Part shown: positions 21,813-33,294 of the stretch, in pieces | Position numbering within the stretch: position 1 is the stretch's first letter | How the letters are laid out: each line of letters begins with the position of its first letter | Assembly (NCBI RefSeq): GCF_958450345.1 | Contig: NC_088780.1 | Coordinates: forward strand, 65,495,533 to 65,559,532 | Origin: Calliphora vicina | Taxonomy: Eukaryota; Arthropoda; Insecta; Diptera; Calliphoridae | Direction of reading: 5' to 3' | DNA length: 64,000 nucleotides | Made by a program: the position numbers and the translations under genes | Notes under the pieces: generated by a model | What the model saw: the letters and a program-made list of their open reading frames with translations, nothing else | Told to the model about the DNA's origin: nothing | The model's database searches: none

Positions 21813-23444
21813 ATTATCTTTTAAATCAGAGAGCAAACGAAGAAACAGTATTACGACCGTGAGGTCCTAATTCAAAACTTTAACTCGACAAAACTTCCTC
21901 TTTTCGCATGTCAAATTTCATTAAAATCGGACCAACCGTTTAGAAGTAACAGATTTATTTCCCTCTTTTTTTTCTACTATACTGTGCAGCGACCTCTAGC
22001 GTAAGTTTTAGGTAAAAATAAATATAAAAAAATAATTTCCCGACCCCAAAAATAATAAGATACCACAACTTTCCCGGATAATAAAAGTAAATAGGCATTG
22101 TTTTATCAAATTTTTAATAATTTTTTCTTGTTCGCCAGCGCACATAGGGATGGCTTCATACATTTTTGTGCAAATATTATAAGGAGTGGTCGTAGAGCAT
22201 TGAAATTTGGCAACGATAAAAATTAAAATTTTTATATCCAAGCAAAAGTGTAGAAATTTGGCACATAAATTTTTTGAAACAAAAAAAGGAACGCATGCCG
22301 ATTTTCAATAAAATCGGTCACGCCAACCGGCCACGAAACCCATACATAGATAAGAATTTTTTTGATATTTCGTTTATTATTCGACAAAAAATTTTAAGTT
22401 TTCATCCCGTTCCGAAAACTTCCGAGAACTATTTTTTTTAATCAAAACAAGACACTCCTTCATTTTATTAAAACAACAGCTTGGGGGAAATTGGGGCTAC
22501 ATTATTTTTTTTTCCATGGAAAATCAAAAATAAAATAATTTTTAGAGTCTTTATATATGGCCATATCTTCTTAACGGTTTATGATATCCCCATAATTTTT
22601 TTTATATTTATGGAGAAATGCTATATTTTTCAAATATGTTAAAGGTAAATTGTATTATCAGGGAAATTATACATATATAAACCACTGACTTGCGTGAAAA
22701 TATAAGTAAATTTTTCCTTAACAAACTTGCATGGACTTTACTTAAATTTTTTAAACATAAAATACAATATTTCTTAAAACTATAAATTTGATCATTTGAT
22801 TTTTGAAATTGAGTGGTCGAAAAATAGGGTTTTTGACACAAAAATTCCTCTCTACAGCGCACATTGTCAGATTTTGCCAATTTATGGGGACTAAAGTCAA
22901 AATTTTGTTTGCGTTTTTTTCCTTAAGTTTCAATTCAGAATTAGAGACAATTGTCCAAATAAAAAATAAATGCATATCAAAGTGAAGAAATGTGAACCAA
23001 AACAAAGTAACGGTGCTCCGAATGTCGTGTTTATTACAGAAAATAAAAATCCAATTTCTACCCGCTGCATGTTCACTAACTTTGAACAATGATAACGTTT
23101 TGCTTTTTGGATATTTTTTGCCAATTTCTTTTTTGTTTTCTCAAGTTTTTATTCTTTTTAATAATAGTAATAAAGCTTTTTAATAAATAATTTACGATAA
23201 ATTTTCCGTGGCGTTTTAGATAAATCGTTTTACTATAAGTATATCTGAAAAGTAAGAAATCTTTCATGGACTCAAAAATATAGAATACCATTTGATTCCA
23301 GGGTTCTGTTGTCATCACATGATAAATTGATATATAAACTATTGGGGTTACAAAATATTTTGTGCAACCTTTTGCATACTGCATACACATTTTTTCAAAA
23401 GTTCAGCAAGATAGTTTTCAGGGTTAAAGTGGTTTTTCATTGTT
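21813..23444. other. Non-coding repeat-like DNA
   Basis: No convincing gene. 21900-21990 belongs to the dispersed family also at 640-760 and 38400-38490 ('atcggaccaaccgtttagaa'). 22280-22440 and 22840-23100 have the texture of decayed transposon sequence. Overlapping short frames at 22608-23390 on both strands are not supported as coding. Confidence 0.5.
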
Positions 23445-23696
23445 ATGATTAAGGGTAAACGTTTACCGATTTTAGTAAAACTTTCAGACTATATTAAAAA
23501 TTATATGCACTATAATATTCTTCATAGGTTTTACTTAAAATTCGTAACAGTAAGGAAATTGGTATCATTCGCAAAAATATGGCCAAATAATTAGTTTTTC
23601 TCGAAAATTGTAAAATTTAAATCGCAGGTACGGAAAAACTATACGAGATATTTTCATACTTTTTTCATATTTTTATTCCCTATTATATTCTCAATA
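23445..23696. repeat. Foldback element copy 3, left piece
   Basis: Matches 52380-52620 in the right arm of the foldback element (for example 'aaatcgcaggtacggaaaaa'). Its continuation is at 28859, on the far side of the inserted LINE. Confidence 0.8.
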
Positions 23697-24060
23697 GGGT
23701 CTTTCTCAGAGGTGCCCTTGGGCGGAAAGCTTTCTGTCTGCTATCCACTTGGGGATAGCAAGAAGCGATTCCTCTGATGAAATTCTCAAGCAGCTCACTA
23801 CTCCCGGTCTCAAACCAAGTATTCCCTGGTAATGTCGTACAGACACCCGTTTGTCGGCAGCTAGAGTGAGAAGGCGCATAGCTGAGTAACCTGATCGGCT
23901 CGCTAACACCGACACGTCTCAGGAAAATAGGTGACAGAAGGAACGCACATAGTCACTGAAACTCAGCCGTGTATCATAGTCGGGATGGCGACTATAAACT
24001 GGCAGCCCCAGTACCATCATAGGATACAGTGGACCAATCACCCGCTTATCTGAAATATAA

Positions 24061-24456
24061 ATGATTAATGAAACTAATACAAGAGAAATAGAAAACATAT
24101 CCCCTACATTGATGACAACCTTTGGCACACGAAAACGGATACGAATTGGACAATGGAACGTTAGAACGCTAAGTGAAACATCAAGACTAGCTCAATTAGA
24201 GGCTGAAATGGTGAAATTTAATGTTGCCATTCTGGGTATTAGTGAGATGCGGTGGTGTGGAAATGGGCAAATAGTATCTACAAATAGAAATATGGTATTG
24301 TACAGCGGGAAGGAGAACAGATGCGAAAGTGGAGTTGCATTTGTAATATCTAAAGATTTAAAATCAACCTTACATTCATGGAATCCTATATCGGATCGAA
24401 TTATAACAACCTGATTCTTCAGTAAGGTTGGGAAATATATCACTATTGCTCAATGT
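24061..24456 (+). pseudogene. LINE endonuclease, N-terminal half
   Basis: Reads IGQWNVRTLSETSRLAQLEA, then AILGISEMRWCGNGQIV and WNPISDRIITT, typical of AP-endonuclease domains of LINEs: the WN motif near the metal site and the SE-x-RW motif with the catalytic Glu. An in-frame TGA falls at about 24412. The reading continues in another frame (VGKYITIAQCYAP) to 24456, where the second LINE is inserted. The enzyme nicks target DNA to prime reverse transcription. Confidence 0.8.
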
Positions 24457-24466
24457 TACGCACCAA

Positions 24467-26345
24467 TTTGTTACTTTAGGTGGTGTAAGTGTTTTAAAAG
24501 TGGCCAATCGTGGAACCCCGCAGGTGGGTGTTTTATCACCACTTCTGTGGAATTTGGCTATGAATTCCCTGTTGATCAGGATGGACAACAGAAAGATCAA
24601 GACAGTCGCATATGCTGACGATGTTGCAGTTTTTATATCTGGTAAATTTCTGGATACAATATCCAGTTGTATGGAATCAGCATTAAGTACACTGAGTGGA
24701 GTATTTCATGTGGACTTAGTGTGAACCCACAAAAAACGGAACTGGTTCTCTTCACTAGGAGGTATAAGATCGATGACTTCAGACCACCTAGACTGAATGG
24801 AATCAGTCTTGAGATTAGAGATAATGCGAAGTATCTTGGCATCATTCTAGATAAAAGATTGTCCTGGAATTTGAATATTCAAAACAGGATTAACAAGGCT
24901 TATGTAGCCATCTACTCCTGTAAGAAGGCAATTGGTACAAACTGGGGTATTATGCCGAAGGGTATCAGTTGGATCTTCAAAGCAGTTGTTAAACCCATCT
25001 TGTTCTATGGTGTGTTGGTGTGGTGGCACGCCTTGGATAATGCTACTCACCGTAAGGCTGTGGAACGAGTTCTCAGGACTATTGCGATACTGATTACAGG
25101 CGCTATAAGGACTACCCCCTCTAAGGCACTTTTTACTATCCTGAACTGGTTACCAGTTGATTTGATGGTGATACAAATGGCTCTCAACTCTGCTGTGAGA
25201 CTAAATGCTGGATGTTCGTGGTATGGTAAAGATCATGGGCACTCTAAGATACTGAACTACTATGGGTACTTACATAGTAATGTCGATTACTGCATCGCAA
25301 AACCATTTTTCGATATGCATTTCCATATTAAGATCCCGAATAGGGATTCATGGCAGCGCGGACTCTTACCCCCTGATGATGTCATAAGGGTATTTACTGA
25401 TGGCTCAAAGAGGGACAATAGGGTCGGTGGTGGTTTCTTTATTGAGAACTATGGGATTAAATCCTATTTCAGGCTACCTAACTTCTGTACGGCTCTTCAG
25501 GCGGAAATTACGGCCATTAAACGTGCATCCAACTGGCTGAGGTTTTATCAAATATCTGGTGATATATGTATATTTACCGATAGCAAGGCTGCCGTTAAAG
25601 GAATAGCGGGTGTCTTTACGACATCTAGGTTAACCGAGGAATGCCGGGTATCCCTTAATGAGATAGCGAGACATTCTAGGATAACGCTTATATGGGTCCC
25701 TGGCCACGATGGCAATCAGGGTAATTGTATAGCTGACGAACTGGCCAAAATGGGGGCGATGATGGATGATGATGAGATCGACCCCTTTTCTGGTATTTCC
25801 CTTGCTATATGCAAGATGGCTGTTCAGCGGACACTATATGAATCTGCACAAAGCAGGTGGACCAATGAGTCTTCCTGTGTTACAACGAGGTCTACTTGGC
25901 CCGTATATGATGCCAGCAGGACGAATCTACTTATGGAATTTCGTCGTGAGCAAATAAGGCTAATTGTCTCCTTCATTACAGGACACTGTATAATTGGGAC
26001 ACATGCTTGGAGATTGGGCCTACGGTATAATGACTACTGTAGGAGCTGCCATAATGAAGAAGAGGATGAGACGGTGTCACACCTATTCTGTCAATGCCCG
26101 GCTCTGATAAATCTGAGGGAACGCATCTTCGGAACACCATTCCTATCATGCTTAGATGAGCTATCAAGGATAAGTCTTAGACGAATCTACTCTTTCATCA
26201 GAGAATCTGGTTGGTTTAGCCTGGAAACAACGGACGTATAATTAATACCAAGATGTTTACCCCTTGGGTATCACAATGGGATCAGTTTTGAATGGACCCA
26301 AGTGAGCTGCTTGAAGAGTGGCTACCCATGGAACCTAACCTAACC
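24467..26345 (+). mobile_element. 5'-truncated LOA-like LINE nested in the RTE-like LINE
   Basis: 1879 bp inserted within the endonuclease of the outer LINE, with a 10-bp target duplication TACGCACCAA (24457-24466 and 26346-26355). Its 3' end is not poly-A but a short (CCTAA) repeat. It contains only the end of RT plus RNase H and a zinc-like tail, so it is a typical 5'-truncated copy. LOA clade assignment (as Lian, Bilbo) rests on RT C-terminus wording and presence of RNase H. Confidence 0.85.
24487..26241 (+). pseudogene. LOA-like RT end, RNase H and Cys/His tail
   Basis: The first part reads NRGTPQVGVLSPLLWNLAMN then VAYADDVAVFISG, with YADD intact at about 24611-24622. Where relatives usually have PQGGVLSP there is a Val. 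A frameshift near 24700 leads into the long second frame with GLSVNPQKTELVLFTRRYK. RNase H spans about 25395-25750: VFTDGSKRDNRVGG, ALQAEITAIKRA, IFTDSKAAVKG and GNCIADELAKMG supply the Asp/Glu set. Near the end CRSCHNEEEDETVSHLFCQC forms a C-x2-C...H-x3-C-type motif. RNase H removes the RNA strand after target-primed copying. Confidence 0.85.
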
Positions 26346-26355
26346 TACGCACCAA

Positions 26356-27008
26356 CGGAAGACGCTGACGATTCAGTCAAGGACGAATTTTATGATCAAT
26401 TAACTACTACGGTACATAATATCCCTAAACGCGACATACTTATCCTCACTGGTGACTTTAATGCTAAGATTGGAAACGACAACCATGGCATATCCCAAAT
26501 CATGGGAACACATGGCATGGGAACTAGGAACAAAAATGGTGAGCGGTTCATAGAATTCTGTCAGACCTTCCAATTAGTTATTTTTGGTTCAATCTTCCCC
26601 CACAAGAACATACATAAATATACGTGGACATCTCCAAACGGTAATACTCAAAATCAAATAGATCACATTTGCATTCGCCGTAAATGGAGAGGATCATTAA
26701 TAGACGTGTGCACTAAAAGAGGTGCTGATATAGACAGTGACCACGAGCTAGTGGCGGCGACAGTAAAAATTAAACTAAAGAAAATGTTCAAAAGGGATAC
26801 ACAACGGATACGTAAACGTTTTGATGTTGGGAAACTACGGGACAGAGTGAAAAATAATGAAATTGGAGAAGTTCTAAGAGAATGTATACCGGAAAACAAC
26901 ACAACATGGGAAGAAACGTGCAACTCACTCAGGGCCATTGCAGAAGAGAAAATAGGTTACAAACAAAGAACAGAAAGAAATGGCTGTCAGACAACACCTG
27001 AAAACTAA
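26356..27008 (+). pseudogene. LINE endonuclease, C-terminal half, and linker
   Basis: Resumes the outer LINE: YAPTEDADDSVKDEFYDQL, LILTGDFNAKIG (catalytic Asp and Asn of the GDFN motif), TWTSPNGNTQNQIDHICIRR (QIDHI) and DIDSDHELV (SDH, catalytic His). Together with 24061-24456 all endonuclease motifs are present, but split by 1.9 kb. A stop at 27006-27008 precedes the RT frame. Confidence 0.85.
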
Positions 27009-27025
27009 TTCAAGAAAGGAACAAC

Positions 27026-28225
27026 TTGAAACAACGGAAGATTGATAACCCAAACTTCAACCCACAATATACCACCGCTGCGAAAGCCGTAAAGAAATCA
27101 GCCCGAAACGACAAAAGGAAATATATTGAAACTATGGCCAGTGAAGCGGAAGCAGCTGCTGGCGCGAACAATATGAGGGAGTTATACCAGATAATAGGTC
27201 GCCTCTCAAACCAAAGTATGAATCGAAATCATGCAGTGAAGGATGTGAATGGCCAACTGCTTACGAACGTAGAAGAACAAACACAAAGATGGCGGCAACA
27301 TTTCGAGGAAATCAGCCACATTGTCGATGATAACACACAAAGCTCCACACATACTGATGCGTCTTCAAGTACCAACGACACAATATCTACAGATACCCCT
27401 AGCATTGAGGAAATAACATCCGATGTACGAAAACTGAAAAGAAATAAAGCGCCGGGTGAAGATGGTATACCCCCAGAATTACTCCAAGCTAACCCAGGAA
27501 TAGCAGCAGAAATCATCCATCCGTACATATGCGATGCTTGGTTAAACAAGCAGCTACCTAATACCTGGACAAAAGGCGAAATAGTAAAGCTACCAAAGAA
27601 AAATTATCTGACTGAGTGCGATAATTGGAGAGGTATTACTCTGCTCAACACTGTTTACAAAGTTATTGCTACCATAATAAATAACAGATTACACAGCATC
27701 GAAAAATCACCACGTGATGAGCAAGCAGGCTTCCGTCTACACCGCAACTGTGTAGATCAAGCCAATACGCTCCGTGTAATAATAGAGCAATCGGTCGAAT
27801 GGCGAACACCGCTTTATTTAGTATTTATAGACTTCAGAAAAGCATTTGACTCAATAAAACGTAGTGCAATATGGCAAAGGTGTACCAACAAAATTGATAA
27901 ATTTGATCAAAGCTATGTACAACAATAGCACACTCCAAGTTCGACACAATGACATGATCAGTGAATCTTTCATGACTAATGCTGGAGTTAAACAAGGTTG
28001 CCCTCTATCTCCATTATTGTTTGCCGTTGTTTTGGACGAGGTTATGTTACAGTATGCAGTAAAAGAATGGGAATTATCTGGGATCTCCAAAACCATCTAG
28101 AAGATTTGGATTTCGCTGACGATATTTGCCTCATATCGCACAAGTTCAACGATATGCAGAGCAAAGTAAATGATTTGGTTGCTGGAAGTAAATATTGCCA
28201 AAACACATGTAATGCGTATAAATAA
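27026..28225 (+). pseudogene. RTE-like LINE reverse transcriptase (frameshifted)
   Basis: Reads RKLKRNKAPGEDGIPPELL, CDNWRGITLLNTVYKVI, AGFRLHRNCVDQ and FIDFRKAFDSI (first catalytic Asp). The frame then breaks near 27890 and continues AGVKQGCPLSPLLFAVVLDE in another. A further shift near 28090 gives LEDLDFADDICLIS, with FADD in place of YADD as is usual for this LINE type. RT would copy the LINE RNA at the nicked target. Confidence 0.85.
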
Positions 28226-28309
28226 CACTACTGACAACCACTTTGTAGTACAAGACCTACGCATAAAATATGTTAAGTCCTTCTGTTATCTAGGATGCAT
28301 GATGTCGAT

Positions 28310-28800
28310 AGATGGAGGATAAGGCAAGGTCAGCTTTTGGTCGGTTAAATAAAACGTGGAGATCCCCCCAAATCTCGAAGAATACAAAGATCCGTATTTT
28401 CAATGCCTGTGTGAAATCCACACTATTGTATGGAAGCGAAACATGGCTTATGACGAATACTATAGCTAGAAGACTGCAAGTTTTCATAAACAAATGTTTG
28501 CGCATAATATGCCGCATCTTTTGGCCTAACCAACATTGAACTCTGGCAACTAACAAACGAAGAGCCCATAATTCGCCAAATAGCAAGACGAAAGTGGAAA
28601 TGGATAGGCCACACATTGCGAAGACCAATTGGCAGCATCACAAGGACTGCACTAAAATGGAATCCCTAAGGTAGCCGACGCTCAGGCCGTCCTAAGAATA
28701 CCTGGCGCAGAACAGTCCTAAGAGAACTTAATATCCAGAACAAATCGTTTGACGAAATAAAAGTTATATGTAATGACAGAATAAGTTGGAATTTTCTTGT
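28310..28800 (+). pseudogene. RTE-like LINE C-terminal region
   Basis: KARSAFGRLNKTWRSPQISK, LLYGSETWLMT and, after a frameshift near 28540, RRKWKWIGHTLRRPIGSITR and GRPKNTWRRTVLREL. These phrases are characteristic of the C-terminus of invertebrate endonuclease/RT LINEs. A stop interrupts the reading at about 28667. Confidence 0.8.
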
Positions 28801-28858
28801 AAAAGCCCTATGTTCCCAAGTGGAATTAATAAAGGATAAAAAATATATATTCTCAATA

Positions 28859-29345
28859 AAACCCAATGTGATGACAAAAAAATACTAAAATTAGCTTAAC
28901 AAAATTTTTAAAAATTTTAAAATGGAGTTTTGAAACTGCCGTTAATTATATTTAATTTTTTTGATCATACCTGATTAATGGCATCCTACGACGACAAAAA
29001 CTCATAGACAAATAAATATGGATATACTATTATATATATATTAAAAATGAGCTTATTATTTTAATATTTCTCAAAATATGTTAATTTTCTTTCTTGTTCT
29101 AGTGGCTTGAGACAAGTTAATGGTCTGGGGATTTTTTAATAACTTTAATATTTTTAACCAATTTTTGTCTTTTATATCTCATTAGAACGACCATTATGTA
29201 CACATTTCGATTCATTTAAATTAAATTGTAAAAGTAATTACTTAATGGCTAAATTTTTACAAAAACTGAAAAATTTTTGTAATTTAATTTTTTCCCCTTG
29301 TAAATGCACCTCAAAACTTCAGCGTTGTTGCGGCACCAGTTAGCG
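28859..29345. repeat. Foldback element copy 3, right piece
   Basis: Continues the match to the right arm of the 51175-53169 element ('aaaatggagttttgaaactg', 'ccccttgtaaatgca'), fading after 29340 without the terminal GGGTGGCCC. This copy lacks a visible left arm and is the most diverged of the three. Confidence 0.75.
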
Positions 29346-29553
29346 TTATCCTATCATCCTAATATTTTACACAACGTGTTTCTACAATTCATAGAACAAT
29401 TCTAGAGGGGGATGGTAAAAATTCGCAATTTTATTTTTTTGGAGCAATCTACAGGAACTGACGGTGGTCGTTCCAGTTGTCCGATTTCGCCCAATTTTTC
29501 AAAAAAGATTCGTGTTTTCATGGTAATAACTTGTGGAAGAATTCGTAGCTTTA

Positions 29554-30051
29554 CCCAGCAAAAATTTTGTGAATTTTTGTAATGACAACTAGTTATTTCA
29601 TGCATTCTTTTGTAAGGACTGGTGGTTACCCAGCACATTATTTTATTTACTAGAATAAGTACTTATTTTTATACAGGCTGGTAATGAACTTTTGCATTTA
29701 GCACAGCTATCTAGTGTGTTTGACTGGAAAACGGGAAGTTAGTGGTTCGCCACCTGTCAAAGCCATTAATTTTTTGTTCATATCATATTCATTTATATGT
29801 TGATGTTAAGCAGCTTGACTATCAAACACAAGCAAATAATGTGACTGTTCGATTCCCACACAAGGCAATATTTTTTGTGTTCTTTTTTAGCTACATATTC
29901 TTGTTGTGAATTTACTACTTATTTCTCAACAGATTGTAAGTACATTTGTAAGCTTAACCCATGCATTTTTTAAAAATCTCGAACAAAGATAAGTAGTTAT
30001 GCCTTGGCTCCAATGTTACTTGCTGGCTTACTAAGTAAAGTTTTTGCTGGG
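29554..30051. mobile_element. TA-flanked MITE with CCCAGCAAAAA ends
   Basis: 498 bp with inverted ends CCCAGCAAAAATTTT / AAGTTTTTGCTGGG, flanked by TA (29552-29553, 30052-30053). Non-coding. Contains two tRNA-like stretches (29690-29755 and 29805-29865). TA flanks suggest Tc1/mariner-type mobilisation. Confidence 0.75.
29690..29865 (+). other. Two tRNA-like segments inside MITE
   Basis: The first has GACTGGAAAACGGGAAG and a T-arm-like AGTGGTTCGCCACC (29740-29753). The second has TGTTCGATTCCCACAC (29846-29861). Neither folds into a full cloverleaf by eye. The first resembles the segment at 8736-8805 in a different MITE. Confidence 0.35.
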
Positions 30052-30053
30052 TA

Positions 30054-30889
30054 CCTTTAATAGTTTTCAAAACACAGATTTTAGTTCCGATAAAATGGAA
30101 AAATCTGACACTGTGCAGCGTTCCAAAATCACTAACTTCAAATGCGTGTAAAAAAAATCTAGCGCTGAACTAAAAAATGCCTTGAAAGTTTTGTAATGGA
30201 AAACGTAAGCTTTAATTTGCTTTTTGATTCATCCCATTCCGATTCGGAAAGTTCGATTTTGTGTCACGGTGTTATTATGATTAGTAATCATTATTTAACA
30301 GCTATGAATTTATATAAGAAAGCCAAGGTAAAACAAGATATTCGTTTATCGGAACGCCTGCTGGAATGATGACATCTGGAGCCCGGTGATTTGAACGGGT
30401 CGAAGCTATTTAATTTCCAGTGTATTCTTTCCCTGTTAAAACGGACAGATCTAGTACACGTAGCGTTTATGTTTTCATCCACGTCCACTGTCATTTTAGT
30501 GACTGGGATACAAACATTAAGGAGACCTCAACGGTCTCCTCAGGGTCCAACTACCGCAGGATTTCTGAATGTAGCTAGGTACAACTGGAGAGGTTGCTAA
30601 TATTTTACGAAATCAGTTAGTCTCAGCTACAAAACTTGCTCCAAGTTTTCATATTTACATTCCTTATATTTCAGAATTTCCTATTTACATATATGAGGAA
30701 ACAAATTGATTTTTTGGTATTTTTATAATATTTGGGTTGAAATCTTCTAGAAACAATCAAGTTAGCAACATTTTTTGAATTTTTATACTAAGTAAATGGG
30801 TTATAAAAAATTGTTCTTAACAAAACGTACAACACTAGTATAAAACGACAAAAATAATTGATCAATTCACAAGGTCTCTTATCAGCATT
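30054..30889. other. Non-coding, with one GC-richer island
   Basis: 30360-30600 is richer in GC and contains a small palindrome (GGAGACC..GGTCTCC, about 30521-30539). It has short frames on both strands but no recognisable domain. Possibly a LINE 5' fragment; not identified. The rest is AT-rich. Confidence 0.4.
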
Positions 30890-31299
30890 GTTGCCAATTT
30901 AGCCATTTTCCGGCTAGATCTAGCGATTTTATTTTCATTTAGCCATAAAAAAATGGCTAGATTTAATCTAGCCGGAAGATTTAGCCATTTTATATTGTCC
31001 TACCCATTTTTATTTTAAACTTTTCTCGAAATTTTTTTAAAAATAAAATAATATTTTTAATCAAATGACAAAGAAATAGTATTTTTTAAAAAAAATCTTA
31101 TGTAGAGGATTTGATGAGAACAGACTGCGAAATTGTTTCCAAAGCAAACACATCAGTCATATTCAAAAATCAATTTTGCATTTATTTAATGGATCCGATT
31201 TTGTTTATAAGTGCCCAGAAATTTGTTTATTTTATCAAAAAGGAACCAATTTTTATTGATATTGCAATTTTTAGTCTGCTAAGAAATGTAATATTATAT

Positions 31300-31906
31300 T
31301 GTTACGTTTTAACCTTTTCAAAAGGCTGGTTTATTTCCTTTAAATAAACCGGATACTTTTGATTGCAAATAAAAGCCGTTTAGTAGTTTGAAAATGGTAA
31401 CAACTCTTTATTTATTCAAATATACAACAACAACAGAATTAAATAGTCACTCAATGTTTTTTATATACGTTTGTAAATTCGCAGAAATACAGACACAATT
31501 TATAATGTACACGAATTTACTTGAAAAACACAACACACTTTAAGGCACTCAGTTGATGTTTATTCGAAAAGCGTCTCTGATAAACTCACTCACGACTGCA
31601 ACCTCTGCCACTATTTATAACACTGCCATCTGCATTCTAGATTGCTCTTTAACTGTCAAAATTCGAATATTCTAGATCTTACTAATACATACGCCATCTG
31701 TGGTGTACTTTCTACAATGTACTTTAACTGAATATTCGAATACAGCGTTGCCAACTTACGATCAAATCAACTGAAAGCTTTTATTTAATAATGCCCACAG
31801 ATATGTTACAGTCTGCCATTACAGCACTGTTATTTGAAAGCATTATTCTACTTTTAAATCAGCCCTTAAAATCGTTATATTTGAATTCAAGTACAATTTC
31901 GTAACA
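31300..31906 (-). mobile_element. Solo LTR, ATAT-targeting gypsy family (copy 3)
   Basis: 607 bp in reverse orientation, TGTTACG...CGTAACA, flanked by ATAT (31296-31299 and 31907-31910). No internal region. Confidence 0.9.
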
Positions 31907-32020
31907 ATATATATGTACTAGTAAAGTCGATCTCACTAAATAAAAAGACAATATTTATCAAATAGTTTCAGTTATTTTGGGTTTTAGCCATTTCTAGCCA
32001 TTTTTAACTCTTAAGCCTAG

Positions 32021-32288
32021 TACTCTGTTCATATTTGCGAAAAATCATGGTTTTTTCATGCGAAAAATTTTATATGCAGCTTGACAGCTCGCTATTGCTT
32101 TTAATTTCGTGCGAAAGAAGTGCTGCGAATGTTATTTCGTGTGGAAAAATAAGGTTGCCAGATGTATTTCACATGTTTTCCACAATAAAAACAGAGTACA
32201 ACTTATGCGAAATTATTTCGTATATATTTCATTCCAAATATTTTATATGTAGTTTGACAGCATTTCGCACGAAATTTTGAACAGAGTA
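32021..32288. mobile_element. Short MITE with TACTCTGTTCA ends
   Basis: 268 bp with inverted ends TACTCTGTTCA, then TTTCGCAC-like words in both arms. Flanked by CCTAG on both sides (32016-32020 and 32289-32293), a 5-bp duplication. Removing it rejoins the host phrase 'ttaagcctagcttaaa'. Superfamily unknown. Confidence 0.75.
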
Positions 32289-32335
32289 CCTAGCTTAAAT
32301 CTAGCCATTTTCTGAGCTGAAGAGTTGGCAACCTT

Positions 32336-32689
32336 GCTTATCAGTCATATAGCCATAATGTCTTTTTATTTCACGACTCGGCCGCTCGGCTTAACCGACT
32401 CCAAGGCGTCCGGCGCTTGTATCTGCTGGTTGGTTACGATAACACAACAGCGGCAACGCTACATTAAATTCCAAATTAAAAAAGAAATACATATAAAAGA
32501 AAATCTTCTAATATATAACATGTAAGAGTGCTATATTCGGCTATGACGAATCTTATATACCCTTTACCTTTGTTGTGGATGCATTATTATTTTTTATAAT
32601 AATTAGTATATGTACTACATATTATGCAGTATGTATTTTGCCCACTTTCAGCGTACAGCATCCTAAATATATCAAGAACACTTTTAAAA
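32336..32689. other. Non-coding stretch
   Basis: 32380-32460 is GC-richer ('cggccgctcggcttaaccg') but has no recognised identity. The frames at 32325 and 32575 have no domain. Nothing else seen. Confidence 0.4.
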
Positions 32690-33062
32690 ATTGTAGAAGT
32701 TACAAACGAAACAAAACACCAAAAAATAAAATACGCAAAGCAATAAAACCAACACACATCCAAACATACGTTTTGTTGTATTAAAAACAACAACAACGCC
32801 AAACAAAACACCAGAATAAACAAAACACAAAAAAAAAATACGCAAAGCAATGAAATCAACACACATCCAAACATACGTTTTGTTGTATAAAAAACAACAA
32901 CGTCAAACAAAACACCAAAAAAAAAACAAAATACGCAAAGCAATAAAACCAACACACATTTAAACATTGTTGCTTTTTTGTCAAAAAAAAAACAAAAACA
33001 AAATACGCAAAGCAATGAAACCAACACACATCCAAACATACCTTTTGTTGCTTTTTTGTCAA
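32690..33062 (+). repeat. Minisatellite, four units
   Basis: The phrase 'atacgcaaagcaat' followed by 'aaccaacacacatccaaac' occurs four times, at 32731, 32838, 32931 and 33003 (spacings 107, 93, 72). Units differ mainly in the length of A-rich linkers. The Phe/Cys-rich minus-strand frames (32587-33125) are translations of this repeat, not genes. Confidence 0.85.
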
Positions 33063-33065
33063 AGC

Positions 33066-33290
33066 ATGCAATAAATTGAAGTTTTTTGATGAAATTTTCA
33101 GAGGTTGTTTAGGATTTTTGCTCATATCTCCGTTATTTATGGACGGATTTTGCTGATTTTAAATAGCAAAGTTCTCGAAAGCATGTCTGACAGAATTATT
33201 GAAGATTTGGATCCTGAAGATATCTGGGATCTTCAAAAAATTGATTTCAACATGGCTTAATCGACTCCGCTATCTATAAGGATCCAAAAT
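33066..33290 (+). repeat. Fly-wide dispersed repeat, part 1
   Basis: Contains 'catggcttaatcgactccgc' and 'ctataaggatccaaaatat', wording I know from a repeat common in higher flies. Its continuation 'tactttatagggtcgg' lies at 36272, beyond the inserted gypsy element. Confidence 0.6.
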
Positions 33291-33294
33291 ATAT

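Larger units (their letters stand above)
23697..28845 (+). mobile_element. RTE-like non-LTR retrotransposon, itself interrupted
   Basis: Inserted into the foldback repeat with a 13-bp target duplication TATATTCTCAATA (23684-23696 and 28846-28858). It has a GC-richer 5' leader (23697-24060), an AP-type endonuclease, an RT with an FADD motif and a C-terminal RKWKWIGHTLRRP region, and an A-rich tail (near 28830-28845). Without the nested LOA insertion it is about 3.26 kb, which fits full-length RTE-type elements. Clade assignment is tentative (RTE or Nimb-like). Several frameshifts and stops make it inactive. Confidence 0.85.
30890..32335. repeat. Composite repeat of 'tagccatttt' units, twice interrupted
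   Basis: Starts near GTTGCCAATTTAGCCATTTT (about 30891) and ends near 'gagttggcaacc' (32324-32335), an approximate inversion. Between are many CTAGCC/GGCTAG words (30905-30990, 31980-32005, 32300-32310). It is interrupted by the solo LTR at 31300-31906 and the MITE at 32021-32288. Probably an old TIR element; the 31111-31347 frame is spurious. Confidence 0.45.

Noticed and set aside
20717..23390. Several 60-112 residue frames as small genes
   Set aside because: Overlapping on both strands, AT-driven composition, no domain and no plausible splice context.
26326..26345. CCTAACCTAACC as telomeric repeat
   Set aside because: Only two to three units, and it lies exactly at the 3' end of the LOA-like LINE before the target duplication; it is the LINE's tail.
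32587..33125. Phe/Cys-rich frames up to 150 residues on the minus strand, looking like membrane proteins
   Set aside because: They translate the four-unit minisatellite; composition follows the repeat.
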